From Sediminibacterium soli (GTDB lineage Bacteria > Bacteroidota > Bacteroidia > Chitinophagales > Chitinophagaceae), in assembly GCF_009939225.1 (NCBI RefSeq), contig NZ_JAACJR010000008.1:1691993-1755992 (forward strand): a stretch of DNA of 64,000 nt, in the 5' to 3' direction. The notes beneath the pieces are model-generated. The model was not told where the DNA came from, did no database searches, and worked only from the letters and a program-made list of their open reading frames with translations. This document shows, piece by piece, positions 50,949-59,600 of this stretch (the stretch's first letter is position 1; each line of letters begins with the position of its first letter). The position numbers were made by a program, and so were the translations under genes.

Positions 50949-51971
50949 TTATTTCAGGAACGCCCCTTTGTCTACGTCCTGGATAAAACTGATAAGACCC
51001 GGAAAATAATGCGGCTGGTCGTCCCACATAGAGCAATGACTGCCGTTGGGACAGGTCAGGTTTCTGCCCCGCGCAACCTGTTTGGCCATCCATTTCATGT
51101 GTTCGGGGTCCATGGTATCGTGTGTGGCACCGATGGTAAGGGTGGGTACGGTGATGTTGGAAAGGTCCCCGCTCCTGTCCCAGTTGGCCAGCCGGCCCGA
51201 TACACCGAACTCGGATGGGCCCTGCATGATGGTATACAGTTCTGCGTTGAGATGGGGCATGGCGCGGTTAATGGGTTCGGGCCAGGGAACAGCGCGGCAG
51301 AAATGCTGGTTATAGAAATGAGGGATCAGCAGTTCCATATAACGCGGGTTGGCAAAATCCTTTCTTGCCTCAATGGCGTGCACACTGTCGAGTACGGGTT
51401 TGGTCATTTGTTTGGCGAGTACGTCTGCGGCGTATTTTCCGTAGGCCGGTGCGCTGCTCATCATATTGGAAATGATAAGGCCTTTCAGGTTAGCCTGGTA
51501 TTTCAGCGCATACTCCATCGCGAGTATACCGCCCCAGCTGTGCCCGAGTAAATAGAAATTGTCTTTGGTCAGGCCAAGCGCTTTTCTCACCTGCTCCACT
51601 TCTTCCACAAAACGCTCTGTTGTCCAGAGGCTGCTGTCTTTTGGCTGATCGCTGAAGAAAGAGCCCAGCTGATCGTACTCGTAAAATTCAATTCCCTCAC
51701 CGGGAAAGAAGCTTTCGAAAGATTCGAAAAATTCATGCGTACCACCCGGACCACCATGCAGCAGCAGCACTTTTATTTTAGGGTTATTGCCGAATTTTTT
51801 CGTCCATACTTTGAAGGAGCCCACCGGCGTTTCGATCGGTATCATTTTTACGCCGCCTGTCTGAACGCCGCTATCGGTACGGGCATGGTAGTCTGCGAGT
51901 GAGGGGGATCCGGTTTTCGGCTGGCAGGCGTACAGTGACACCGCGGTCAGCAGCAGTAGGATTGGTTTCAT
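50949..51971 (-). CDS. Proline iminopeptidase-family hydrolase, lipoprotein
   Basis: A 340-residue protein with a lipoprotein signal (LYACQ, Cys near 16). It has the HGGPGG oxyanion motif in LLLHGGPGGTHEF, the nucleophile elbow GHSWGGILAMEYAL, an acid in GATHDTMDPEHM and His in NGSHCSMWDD, as in the S33 family. The cap domain sits at about residues 165-265. It would release N-terminal proline or small amides from peptides in the periplasm or at the surface. It lies 109 bp upstream of the amidohydrolase pair on the same strand. Confidence 0.9.
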   Translation of the reverse strand: MKPILLLLTAVSLYACQPKTGSPSLADYHARTDSGVQTGGVKMIPIETPVGSFKVWTKKFGNNPKIKVLLLHGGPGGTHEFFESFESFFPGEGIEFYEYDQLGSFFSDQPKDSSLWTTERFVEEVEQVRKALGLTKDNFYLLGHSWGGILAMEYALKYQANLKGLIISNMMSSAPAYGKYAADVLAKQMTKPVLDSVHAIEARKDFANPRYMELLIPHFYNQHFCRAVPWPEPINRAMPHLNAELYTIMQGPSEFGVSGRLANWDRSGDLSNITVPTLTIGATHDTMDPEHMKWMAKQVARGRNLTCPNGSHCSMWDDQPHYFPGLISFIQDVDKGAFLK

Positions 51972-52109
51972 GTTATCGGGATTTGGTAATAGACGTTTCC
52001 AAAAACCAGTTCACAGATCCATTCACGGCAAATGGCGGGGTATACAAAACCGCCGGCCATTGCTAAAGTTAAGGCAGCCGGGGAATGTTGTCGTTTTTTC
52101 TTCGGGATT

Positions 52110-53978
52110 TTAGCGGCCCATAAAAACCATCAGTATCTGTACATCGCTGGGGTTTACACCGCTGATCCTGCTGGCCTGGCCCAGGGTGGAGGGTCTGATC
52201 TTCTTGAATTTCTGCATGGCTTCGTTCGAGAGCGCTGAAACACGGTCGTAGTCGAATGTGGCAGGTATGGCCATGTTTTCGAGCTGGCTCATCTTTTCCA
52301 CGATCTCCTGTTCCTTTTCAATATAGCGTTCATACTTAACCTGTATCTCGGCCTGTTCAAGGGAGTCGGCGGGTATGCCGTGCAGGGCCTGCTGTAAAGC
52401 GGCGGAATGATTGATCATGGAAGGAAGATCAACGCTGGGGCGAAGCAGTATCTTCCCGGCCTTCTGTTTTTCGGTGAGCGATGCAGATTGAATACCGGTG
52501 AAATAGGAATTGATGTCTTCGGGATCGATGCTGATTTCCGCAAGGGTTTTCTTTACGCGTGCTACTTCTTCTTTTTTCCGGGCAACAGCGGCAAGACGGT
52601 CTTCTTTCGCCAGTCCCAGCGCATGACTTTTCTCCGTAAGACGCAGATCGGCATTATCCTGACGCAGCAGAGTCCTGAATTCCGCCCGGCTGGTGAACAT
52701 GCGATAGGGTTCTTCTGTTCCCTTGCTGATCAGGTCGTCTATCAGTACGCCGATATAGGCATCGCTTCGTTTCAGGATAAAGGGCTCGAGGTTTTTTGCT
52801 TTCTGGTGCGCGTTGATACCGGCCATCAGTCCCTGGCAGGCAGCTTCTTCATAACCCGTGGTGCCGTTGATCTGTCCGGCGAAGAACAGGTTGCCGATCA
52901 GTTTTGTTTCAAGCGAGTATTGCAGCTGGGTAGGTGGAAAATAATCGTATTCGATCGCATAACCCGGCCGGAATATCCTGACCTGTTCAAACCCCGGAAC
53001 TGTACGAAGTGCTTCGTATTGCACTTCTTCGGGAAGTGAAGTCGAAAAGCCGTTGACATATATTTCCACTGTATTCCACCCTTCGGGTTCTACGAACAGC
53101 TGGTGGCGGTCTCGGTCTGCAAAACGGTTGATTTTGTCTTCAATACTTGGGCAATACCTGGGACCAACACCCTCAATCCTGCCCTGGTACATGGGGCTCC
53201 TGTCAAAACCTGTTTTCAGTATCTCGTGTACCTGGCTGTTGGTGTAGGTGATAAAACAGCTCCGCTGCTGTGCGGGTTGTATACGGGGTACGTCGAGGTA
53301 AGAAAAACCGGTGATCTCATCGTCTCCTTTCTGTTCTTCCATTTTGCTGTAGTCCAGGCTTCTGCCGTCTATTCTCGGCGGTGTTCCAGTCTTCAGCCTG
53401 TCGCTCTCAAAACCCAGCGAAACCAGCTGCTCGGTAATACCTGTTGCCGCTTTCTCGGCCACACGCCCGCCCCCGAATTGTTTTTCCCCGATATGTATCA
53501 CACCATTAAGGAAAGTGCCGCTGGTGATCACCACCGATTTTGCTTTTACCTCGTGCCCCATTCCTGTTACCACACCACAGGCTTTTCCGTTCCGGATGAC
53601 CAGGGAACGAACCATGTCCTGGTAAAAATCCACATTGGGTGTGTTCTCCAGCATTTCGCGCCAGGTGGCGGCAAACAGCATCCGGTCGTTCTGCGAGCGC
53701 GGGCTCCACATGGCTGGCCCCTTACTCCGGTTCAGCATACGGAACTGGATCATGCTCCTGTCGCTCACGATGCCGCTGTAACCACCCATGGCATCTATCT
53801 CTCGCACGATCTGTCCTTTGGCAATACCACCCATGGCGGGGTTACAGCTCATCTGCGCGATGGTCTGCATATTCATGGTAACCAGCAACACTTTGCTGCC
53901 CAGGTTGGCGGCCGCCGCTGCGGCTTCGCAACCGGCATGACCGGCACCGACAACAATTACATCATATTCGGGGAACAT
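52110..53978 (-). CDS. mnmG: tRNA uridine-5-carboxymethylaminomethyl modification enzyme MnmG
   Basis: Full-length at 622 residues. The FAD-binding start DVIVVGAGHAGCEAAAAAANLG, MSCNPAMGGIAKGQIVREIDAMGG, TGTPPRIDGRSLDY and the C-terminal REAFRTLLR-like RAEFRTLLRQDNADLRLT are diagnostic. With MnmE it modifies the wobble uridine of several tRNAs. A TATCTTTG box (53983-53990) is only four bases from the ATG. mnmG (gidA) lies next to oriC in many bacteria; here it is about 15 kb from the origin-like region. Confidence 0.97.
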   Translation of the reverse strand: MFPEYDVIVVGAGHAGCEAAAAAANLGSKVLLVTMNMQTIAQMSCNPAMGGIAKGQIVREIDAMGGYSGIVSDRSMIQFRMLNRSKGPAMWSPRSQNDRMLFAATWREMLENTPNVDFYQDMVRSLVIRNGKACGVVTGMGHEVKAKSVVITSGTFLNGVIHIGEKQFGGGRVAEKAATGITEQLVSLGFESDRLKTGTPPRIDGRSLDYSKMEEQKGDDEITGFSYLDVPRIQPAQQRSCFITYTNSQVHEILKTGFDRSPMYQGRIEGVGPRYCPSIEDKINRFADRDRHQLFVEPEGWNTVEIYVNGFSTSLPEEVQYEALRTVPGFEQVRIFRPGYAIEYDYFPPTQLQYSLETKLIGNLFFAGQINGTTGYEEAACQGLMAGINAHQKAKNLEPFILKRSDAYIGVLIDDLISKGTEEPYRMFTSRAEFRTLLRQDNADLRLTEKSHALGLAKEDRLAAVARKKEEVARVKKTLAEISIDPEDINSYFTGIQSASLTEKQKAGKILLRPSVDLPSMINHSAALQQALHGIPADSLEQAEIQVKYERYIEKEQEIVEKMSQLENMAIPATFDYDRVSALSNEAMQKFKKIRPSTLGQASRISGVNPSDVQILMVFMGR

Positions 53979-53982
53979 AGTG

Positions 53983-53990
53983 CAAAGATA
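53983..53990 (-). promoter_or_regulatory. Putative -7 box TATCTTTG of mnmG, four bases before the ATG
   Basis: Exact fit to TAnnTTTG. The spacer to the ATG is CACT, so the transcript is predicted to start at or beside the start codon. Confidence 0.5.
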
Positions 53991-54029
53991 CTTGTGTAGA
54001 TGTTAATCTATTGGTAGGAAGCATTGCAG

Positions 54030-54647
54030 TTAGCCGCCGAATTTTTTTAGTATCTCCCGTTCTAGCACGATGTCTTCCGCGCTTGTGCCGTTGTTCATAC
54101 GGTTAAACTCTTCGTGGGAGAAGCTGCGGATGTCTTCGAGCAGGAGCCTGTTCTGCAGGATAAAGTTCTCGATACCCGGGTTTGATTCAATATTCGAGCG
54201 CTCTATGGCTGCAATCTTTTCCAGCATATCGCGGCAGACCGAATAGCCGGTTTTGGCGTAAAGATCCTGGAAATAAGGGCGTGCGGCCAGCAGGTCGATA
54301 CTGTTCCCGCGGCTTTTGTCGGATGGTATTTGTTCCACACGCATGTTTACAAAGCTCCAGCAGAGTACCAGGTCTTGGTCGTCGGAGAAATCAAAATAGG
54401 TTGCCGGTATGATATGATCGAACTGCCAGGCTTTCCCGAAGTTCTCCCAGCTCAGCGAATCCATGAACTGGAGCTCGAACCAGCGACGCAGGGTTTCGAT
54501 ATCCAGCCCGAAATAGGGAGCATAGGCTTCGCTTGGCATTCGTTCCAGTACATAGCGTCTGTATCCCAGCTGCCATTTCCTTTTCTCCCGGAATCGCAGC
54601 AGCGAATCGGTAACCTCCGTCTGGGCAGTCCATTTTTTTCGGGCCAT
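54030..54647 (-). CDS. HNH-type nuclease-like protein
   Basis: A 205-residue protein with a central segment resembling phage-type HNH endonucleases: GLDIETLRRWFELQF, then SLSWENFGKAWQFDHIIPATYFDFSD (Asp77-His78) and CWSFVNMRVEQIPSDKSRGN (Asn101, Asn115). The order matches the family's L-x-x-x-(L/F)-E-x-Q-F...M-x-W-x-N-(Y/F)-G...W-x-(I/F)-D-H-I-x-P pattern. The last motif residue appears as Asp/Lys/Asn rather than His. N- and C-terminal parts are unassigned helices. The start codon is chosen from the TATTTTTG box three bases upstream. Nuclease activity is inferred. Confidence 0.65.
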   Translation of the reverse strand: MARKKWTAQTEVTDSLLRFREKRKWQLGYRRYVLERMPSEAYAPYFGLDIETLRRWFELQFMDSLSWENFGKAWQFDHIIPATYFDFSDDQDLVLCWSFVNMRVEQIPSDKSRGNSIDLLAARPYFQDLYAKTGYSVCRDMLEKIAAIERSNIESNPGIENFILQNRLLLEDIRSFSHEEFNRMNNGTSAEDIVLEREILKKFGG

Positions 54648-54650
54648 ACG

Positions 54651-54658
54651 CAAAAATA
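54651..54658 (-). promoter_or_regulatory. Putative -7 box TATTTTTG of the HNH-like gene, three bases before the ATG
   Basis: Exact fit to TAnnTTTG on the minus strand; only CGT separates it from ATG 54647. Confidence 0.5.
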
Positions 54659-54660
54659 CA

Positions 54661-54789
54661 ATGTTTCAGGGCGAAACTGTGATTCGTGGAACAGGGGTCT
54701 GCCGGGAACGGAACGGGGTCGCGGGGAGAAACCGCTAAAAGGACTTCGATAATCCTATGTTTCAGGTAGAAACTGTGATTCGTGGAACA
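54661..54789. repeat. 33-bp direct repeat, two copies
   Basis: 54661-54693 and 54757-54789 are identical except for two adjacent bases. Each contains GTTTC-N5-GAAAC (54663-54677 and 54759-54773), an inverted pair. The first copy abuts the promoter of the HNH-like gene; the second lies just before the 3' end of the CAP gene. Confidence 0.75.
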
Positions 54790-54802
54790 CTTTACAGCCT
54801 AC

Positions 54803-55465
54803 CTATTGTGCACAGGATAAGTCCTGTACGAAGAAATCCTGATCTTTTCCATAAAGTGCCGATCCGATACCGGTTTCGGTTAACCCGCGGTTCAGCAGCG
54901 ATTTTCTGTGTCCTTTTTCGGGTAAGCCAATATCCAGGTACAGCAATAATACGGCCAGCAGGGTGCTGTTGCTGCTGATGGCGATGTTTTCGCTGGCGCA
55001 ATAGCGGATGCCGGCTTTTTTCATGCGGCTGAAGAAATCGGTGCCATTGGTACTGGTATGACTGGGACTGGCTTTTTTACCGGCGATATCTAAGGCATGG
55101 GCCTGCGCCGTGCTTACCAGGGTAGGGTTCAGGGAAAACATGGGTAAAGCGCCGCTTTGTTTCAGGTCTGTATACAAACTCGTGGATTCCGGCCCCTTGA
55201 GTGAAGGAAATACCTGTAACACCGGTACCAGCACACTGTCCCAGAACTGCTGCGGACGGGAACGGCCGAAATTTACCCAGTAAAGAAACTCCTGCGCCTG
55301 GGTACTGAGCCTGGCATAGCCGGGCTGGCTGTTATTCCAGTTCAGGATATCCGTTTCCTGCATGGCGGGCCTTGGGATGGGTTTATCCGGAAGAGAGACA
55401 CTGCCCATCTGCGCGGGAGCCAGAAAAGGAATGACCAGCAGCAAAAAGACAACAAGCGGTTTCAT
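54803..55465 (-). CDS. CAP (SCP/PR1) domain protein, exported
   Basis: A 220-residue protein with a signal peptide (about 1-19, APAQ). The CAP domain shows FLYWVNFGRSRPQQF, LVSTAQAHALDIAGKKASPSHTSTNGTDFFSRMKKAGI, SENIAI and GHRKSLLNRGLTETGIGSA, with the two conserved His (in SHTS and GHRK) and Glu. These secreted proteins bind lipids or act as proteases in some bacteria; the role here is unknown. It overlaps the end of ybeY by four bases and is therefore translated with it. Confidence 0.85.
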   Translation of the reverse strand: MKPLVVFLLLVIPFLAPAQMGSVSLPDKPIPRPAMQETDILNWNNSQPGYARLSTQAQEFLYWVNFGRSRPQQFWDSVLVPVLQVFPSLKGPESTSLYTDLKQSGALPMFSLNPTLVSTAQAHALDIAGKKASPSHTSTNGTDFFSRMKKAGIRYCASENIAISSNSTLLAVLLLYLDIGLPEKGHRKSLLNRGLTETGIGSALYGKDQDFFVQDLSCAQ

Positions 55466-55896
55466 CGGGTGCGTTTCTCAAATAAACGCAAATAGCGGTC
55501 TTCCTTTTCCCTCATGATTGTTATTTCACTTTTCTTTTTGTCGCGGTAACCGCATAAATGCAGGGCGCCGTGAAAGATCACGCGGAGCATTTCGCTTTTA
55601 ATGGTTTCGCCCAGGTTGCGCGCATTGTCTTTTACCCGGTCCACGCTGATATACACCTCGGCTTCCACCGGCTGACCGGGAGCCGAGAGGCCAAACGTGA
55701 TGATATCGGTATAATAATCGTGCTGTAAAAAATCGCGGTTGATCGTCAGCAGGTATTCATCCGAGCAGAAAATATAGTTGATCATTCCCAGCTTTGTTTT
55801 TTCGGTGCGGAACAACTGTTCTATGAATGACCGGAGTGCTGTTCTGTTTATTAGCGGTACCCGTTTATCTGCCGGGAGAAAATGGATTCTTTCCAT
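55462..55896 (-). CDS. ybeY: Endoribonuclease YbeY (rRNA maturation factor)
   Basis: The metal site is HGALHLCGYRDKKKSE, the Bacteroidota form of H-G-x-L-H-L-x-G-Y-D-H, in which the last His is replaced by Asp/Lys-rich residues. DYYTDIITFGLS and AEVYISVDRVKDNARNLGE precede it. The protein processes 16S rRNA 3' ends. The open frame to 55941 adds a Ser-rich lead (MTPHLSSSSF); ATG 55896 (MERIHFLPADKR) is the more usual start and gives 144 residues. It heads the ybeY-CAP pair. Confidence 0.9.
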   Translation of the reverse strand: MERIHFLPADKRVPLINRTALRSFIEQLFRTEKTKLGMINYIFCSDEYLLTINRDFLQHDYYTDIITFGLSAPGQPVEAEVYISVDRVKDNARNLGETIKSEMLRVIFHGALHLCGYRDKKKSEITIMREKEDRYLRLFEKRTR

Positions 55897-56055
55897 GTAT
55901 CGTTGTTGATAGAATGATGAACTGCTGAGATGAGGTGTCAATAAGCCGGTGAGTTGAAAAGACCCGTAACCGAATCGGCCCAGCTGCTTGCTAACCGCTC
56001 AACCCAATCCCAATATTATTACCAAAATTCGTAACTCCTGCCCATACCCCGGTTC

Positions 56056-56063
56056 TAACTTTG
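56056..56063 (+). promoter_or_regulatory. Putative -7 box TAACTTTG of feoA
   Basis: Exact fit to TAnnTTTG, 17 nt before ATG 56081. It rules out the longer frame from 55988. Confidence 0.5.
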
Positions 56064-56080
56064 TATCATATTGTGAACTC

Positions 56081-56305
56081 ATGAAGCGGTTGTCAGAATT
56101 AAAGATCGGCCAGGAAGCTGTGATCCATTCGTTTGAAAAAGACGAGATCTTTATCAAGCTTATGGAAATGGGTTGCATACCCGGCGAGATCATTCGCGTG
56201 GAACAAAAAGCGCCGCTTGGCGATCCTATTTCCATTACCGTTTCCGGCTACCACCTCAGTCTCCGGCTAAACGAGGCAAACAGTATCTTTGTAGAAATGA
56301 GATAA
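56081..56305 (+). CDS. feoA: FeoA-type ferrous iron transport protein
   Basis: A 74-residue SH3-like protein: MKRLSELKIGQEAVIHSF, IKLMEMGCIPGEIIRVEQKAPLGDPISITVSGYHLSLRLNEANSIFVE is the full FeoA pattern, including M-G-x-x-P-G and the S-L-R-x-x-E-A end. FeoA normally assists FeoB in Fe(II) import at the inner membrane, but no feoB follows here; nadD comes next, 29 bp away. Start chosen by the upstream promoter box and family length. Confidence 0.88.
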   Translation: MKRLSELKIGQEAVIHSFEKDEIFIKLMEMGCIPGEIIRVEQKAPLGDPISITVSGYHLSLRLNEANSIFVEMR

Positions 56306-56334
56306 ACCACAACTAATTGATTTTCAATTAAATA

Positions 56335-56904
56335 ATGAAAATAGGGCTTTATTTCGGATCTTTTAACCCGGTTCATATCGGTCACCTGATTCTGGCCAGT
56401 TATGTGGCAGACCATACAGACATGAAACAGGTATGGTTTGTGGTATCTCCGCAGAACCCGCTTAAGCCATCCGCCACCTTACTGAACGAACACCAGCGTT
56501 TGCACCTGGTTCATCTTGCCGTGGAAGACGATAACCGGCTGAAAGCTTCCGATGTGGAATTTAAATTACCCCGTCCCTCCTATACCATCGACACCCTTAC
56601 CTACCTGCGGGAGAAATACCCGCAGCACGAATTTTCCATCGTGATCGGCAGCGACAGCTTCCGCAACCTCCCGCAGTGGAAGCATTTTGCGCTGCTGGTA
56701 AAAAACTACCCGTTCATTATTTATAAACGTCCCGGTTTTGACATACAGGAAACCTGGAATGCAAAGACCACCCTACTCGATGCGCCGCTGCTGGCCATAT
56801 CGGCCACACAGATCCGCGATCAGGTGAAACAGGGAAAAACAATACGCTACCTCGTGTCTGACAAAGTGCGCGAAGAGATAGAAAGAAATAATTATTACAA
56901 GTAA
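56335..56904 (+). CDS. nadD: Nicotinate-nucleotide adenylyltransferase
   Basis: A 189-residue NadD with the nucleotidyltransferase start IGLYFGSFNPVHIGHLILA (HxGH motif HIGH), SPQNPLKP, RPSYTIDTLTYL and the C-terminal ISATQIRDQVKQGKTIRYLV (the S-x-T-x-I-R motif). It adenylates nicotinate mononucleotide in NAD synthesis. With nadA at 35123 it gives two steps of the pathway in the window. It is probably cotranscribed with feoA. Confidence 0.95.
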   Translation: MKIGLYFGSFNPVHIGHLILASYVADHTDMKQVWFVVSPQNPLKPSATLLNEHQRLHLVHLAVEDDNRLKASDVEFKLPRPSYTIDTLTYLREKYPQHEFSIVIGSDSFRNLPQWKHFALLVKNYPFIIYKRPGFDIQETWNAKTTLLDAPLLAISATQIRDQVKQGKTIRYLVSDKVREEIERNNYYK

Positions 56905-56990
56905 CAACTGGTTACGCAACGCCGGTCTGTCTGCAGCTTGAAACGGTACACACCATTTCGTATCTTCCCCTCTCTAAACGACTGCACCCA

Positions 56991-59435
56991 ATGAAATTCA
57001 GACCATTACTGCTGCTGCTCCTTGCCGCTTATTCGGGCAGGGCGCAAACACTTACCATTGAGAAGATCATGGCCGATCCGAAATGGATCGGCAGTTCTCC
57101 TTCCAATATCTCCTGGTCGCCCGATAGCAAGACTGTTTTGTTCAACTGGAACCCCAGGGCAAACAATTCCGATTCGGTATACAGTTACGCTGTCACCGGA
57201 GGCCAGCCACAACCCGCCAGCTATCTTGATCCGCAGCGAAACGCTTCGCTCAATAACAGCGTGTACAACACGGCCAATACACAATATGCCTATACGCTGC
57301 GCGGCGATATCTACCTGGTGGATACAAAAACGAACCGGACAACCCGCGTTACGCAAACAGAAGAAACCGAGAACGCACCCCGGTTCATACTCAAAGATGA
57401 ATGGCTTGCCTATAGCCGCGCACAAAATCTTTTTGCCTGGAATACCAAAACCGGCATCACCATGCAGCTTACCAATATCACCCGTGGTGCGGAAGCCGCT
57501 GCCGCTCCGGCTGGCACTGGCCAGGGCAGACAGGGAGGCGGTCAGGGCAGCGGAAGTTTTGGCGGCAACCGCGGCGGGGTTCCGCCGCGCAACGCAGAGG
57601 GCGGACAGGAAGGCTGGCTGCAGGCGCAGCAGCTGGATCTTTTCCAGGTGCTGAGAGAACGCAAGGAAAAACGGGATGAACGTGCCGCATTCCTGCGCAC
57701 CCACCGGGAAATAAACGGCGATACGGTAAAGACCATCGGTATCGGGGAAAAAACCATGCAGGGTCTTCAGATCAGTCCGGATGCGCGCTTTGTTACCTAC
57801 CGGCTTTTTCAGCCTGCTGCAGGAAAGAACACCATCGTTCCGGACTATGTTACCGAGAGCGGTTTTACCACCGATATTCCCGGCCGCACCAAGGTAGGCG
57901 CGCCACTGGGTAAATATGATTTTTACCTGTACGACAAGCTGCGCGATACGGTGATGCTGGTTTCTACCGATTCCATCCCGGGTATTACGGATGCACCGGA
58001 TTATGTAAAAGACTATCCCAAAAAATTCGCCAACCGCCGCGCGGTGCCGCGTGGTGTGATCGTGAATGGTCCTTACTGGAACGACGACGGCAGCTACGGC
58101 GTGGTGGATATCCGCTCGCAGGACAACAAAGACCGCTGGATCATGCAGCTCGAAGGCGCCACCGGCAAACTGGTGCTGCTTGACCGCCAGCGCGACGAAG
58201 CCTGGATCGGGGGACCGGGTGTAAGCGGTTTTGGCGCCCGCATCGGCTGGATAAACAGCCATAGTTTTTATTTCCAGAGTGAGGTAACCGGTTATTCGCA
58301 CCTCTATCTCTACGATATGAATACGCGCAGCAAAAAAGCGCTCACCGAAGGAAAATACGAAGTGCAGGATGTGCAGCCCAGCCGGAACAGACAGTTTTTT
58401 TACCTGCTCACCAACGAAGAGCATCCCGGCAAACAGAACTGGTACCGCATGAAAGCGGACGGCACCAAAAAAGAAAAGATCACATCGATGGACGGCGGTT
58501 ATGAAGTAACCATGTCGCCCGACGAGAAATGGATCGCGTTCCGCTATTCTTATATCAACAGGCCCTGGGAACTGTATGTACAGGAAAATGCCCCCGGTAA
58601 AAAACCAGTTCAGGTTACGGACCTGGCTATGAGCGGGGCTTTTAAACAGTATCCCTGGCGGGAGGCGAAAGTGATCAGCTTTCCCGCGCGCGACGGACAG
58701 CCGGTGTATGCACGTGTGTATGAGCCCGACCCCACCAAAAAGAATGGCGCAGCGGTATTCTTTGTGCATGGGGCCGGCTACCTGCAGAACGTGCATTACT
58801 GGTGGAGCTCCTATTTCCGTGAATATATGTTCAACAACCTGCTGACGGACCTGGGGTATACGGTGATGGACATCGATTACCGCGCAAGCAGCGGCTATGG
58901 ACGCGACTGGCGTACGGGCATCTATCGGTGGATGGGAGGCAAGGATCTGCAGGACCATGTTGACGGCGCCAAATTCCTTGCAGACAAATATGGCATCGAT
59001 CCCAACCGGATAGGTCTGTACGGCGGCAGCTATGGCGGCTTTATTACCCTGATGGCCCTGTTTACCACTCCGGATGTATTTAAGGCAGGGGCGGCGCTGC
59101 GTCCCGTTACCGACTGGGCGGCCTATAACCATGGATATACCTCCAATATCCTGAACGAACCGTTCAACGACAGCCTGGCCTATGCAAAATCTTCTCCCAT
59201 CAATTTCGCGAACGGACTGAAGAACCATTTGCTGATCTGCCATGGCATGGTGGATGTGAACGTGAACTTCCAGGACGCGGTAAGGCTGCAGCAGAAACTG
59301 ATCGAGTTGGGAAAAAACAACTGGGAGCTTGCCGCCTACCCCGTGGAAGACCACGGATTTGTGGAGCCCAGCAGCTGGACGGATGAGTATAAGAGAATAT
59401 TAAAGCTGTTTAATACCAACCTGCTGCCAAAGTAA
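56991..59435 (+). CDS. S9 family peptidase (dipeptidyl-peptidase IV-like)
   Basis: An 814-residue secreted serine peptidase with a signal peptide (about 1-18). Residues about 30-560 form the beta-propeller (WSPDSKTVLFNW near the start), and the C-terminal hydrolase has the nucleophile in YGGSYGGFITLMALF, an Asp in CHGMVDVNVNFQ and the His in VEDHGFVEP. A Gly/Gln/Arg-rich insert lies in the propeller at about residues 163-205. The enzyme removes dipeptides or cleaves prolyl bonds outside the cytoplasm. It ends at a terminator hairpin. Confidence 0.93.
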   Translation: MKFRPLLLLLLAAYSGRAQTLTIEKIMADPKWIGSSPSNISWSPDSKTVLFNWNPRANNSDSVYSYAVTGGQPQPASYLDPQRNASLNNSVYNTANTQYAYTLRGDIYLVDTKTNRTTRVTQTEETENAPRFILKDEWLAYSRAQNLFAWNTKTGITMQLTNITRGAEAAAAPAGTGQGRQGGGQGSGSFGGNRGGVPPRNAEGGQEGWLQAQQLDLFQVLRERKEKRDERAAFLRTHREINGDTVKTIGIGEKTMQGLQISPDARFVTYRLFQPAAGKNTIVPDYVTESGFTTDIPGRTKVGAPLGKYDFYLYDKLRDTVMLVSTDSIPGITDAPDYVKDYPKKFANRRAVPRGVIVNGPYWNDDGSYGVVDIRSQDNKDRWIMQLEGATGKLVLLDRQRDEAWIGGPGVSGFGARIGWINSHSFYFQSEVTGYSHLYLYDMNTRSKKALTEGKYEVQDVQPSRNRQFFYLLTNEEHPGKQNWYRMKADGTKKEKITSMDGGYEVTMSPDEKWIAFRYSYINRPWELYVQENAPGKKPVQVTDLAMSGAFKQYPWREAKVISFPARDGQPVYARVYEPDPTKKNGAAVFFVHGAGYLQNVHYWWSSYFREYMFNNLLTDLGYTVMDIDYRASSGYGRDWRTGIYRWMGGKDLQDHVDGAKFLADKYGIDPNRIGLYGGSYGGFITLMALFTTPDVFKAGAALRPVTDWAAYNHGYTSNILNEPFNDSLAYAKSSPINFANGLKNHLLICHGMVDVNVNFQDAVRLQQKLIELGKNNWELAAYPVEDHGFVEPSSWTDEYKRILKLFNTNLLPK

Positions 59436-59452
59436 GTCAACAGAACTTTTTG

Positions 59453-59478
59453 AAAGCCCTGGATGTTTCCGGGGCTTT
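59453..59478 (+). terminator. Rho-independent terminator of the S9 peptidase gene
   Basis: Stem AAAGCCC/GGGCTTT (59453-59459 with 59472-59478), extended inside by GG/CC pairs, followed by a T run, 18 nt after the stop. Confidence 0.8.
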
Positions 59479-59600
59479 TTAATTTGGAATTAGGTGGTTG
59501 AGCATACGGAAAATGTTCAGTTGGTTCGGGTTCTCCGGGGTCAGACCCGGGCTTTCTTAGGCATGACAACTGATGCAAATGACATTCTATTAAAAAAATT

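Noticed and set aside
54661..54789. CRISPR array
   Set aside because: Only two repeat copies with a 63-nt gap, no further units and no cas genes.
57006..59354. 782-residue minus-strand open frame
   Set aside because: It is exactly antisense to the S9 peptidase, which has all family motifs; the antisense translation has no recognisable domain and reflects codon bias of the true gene.
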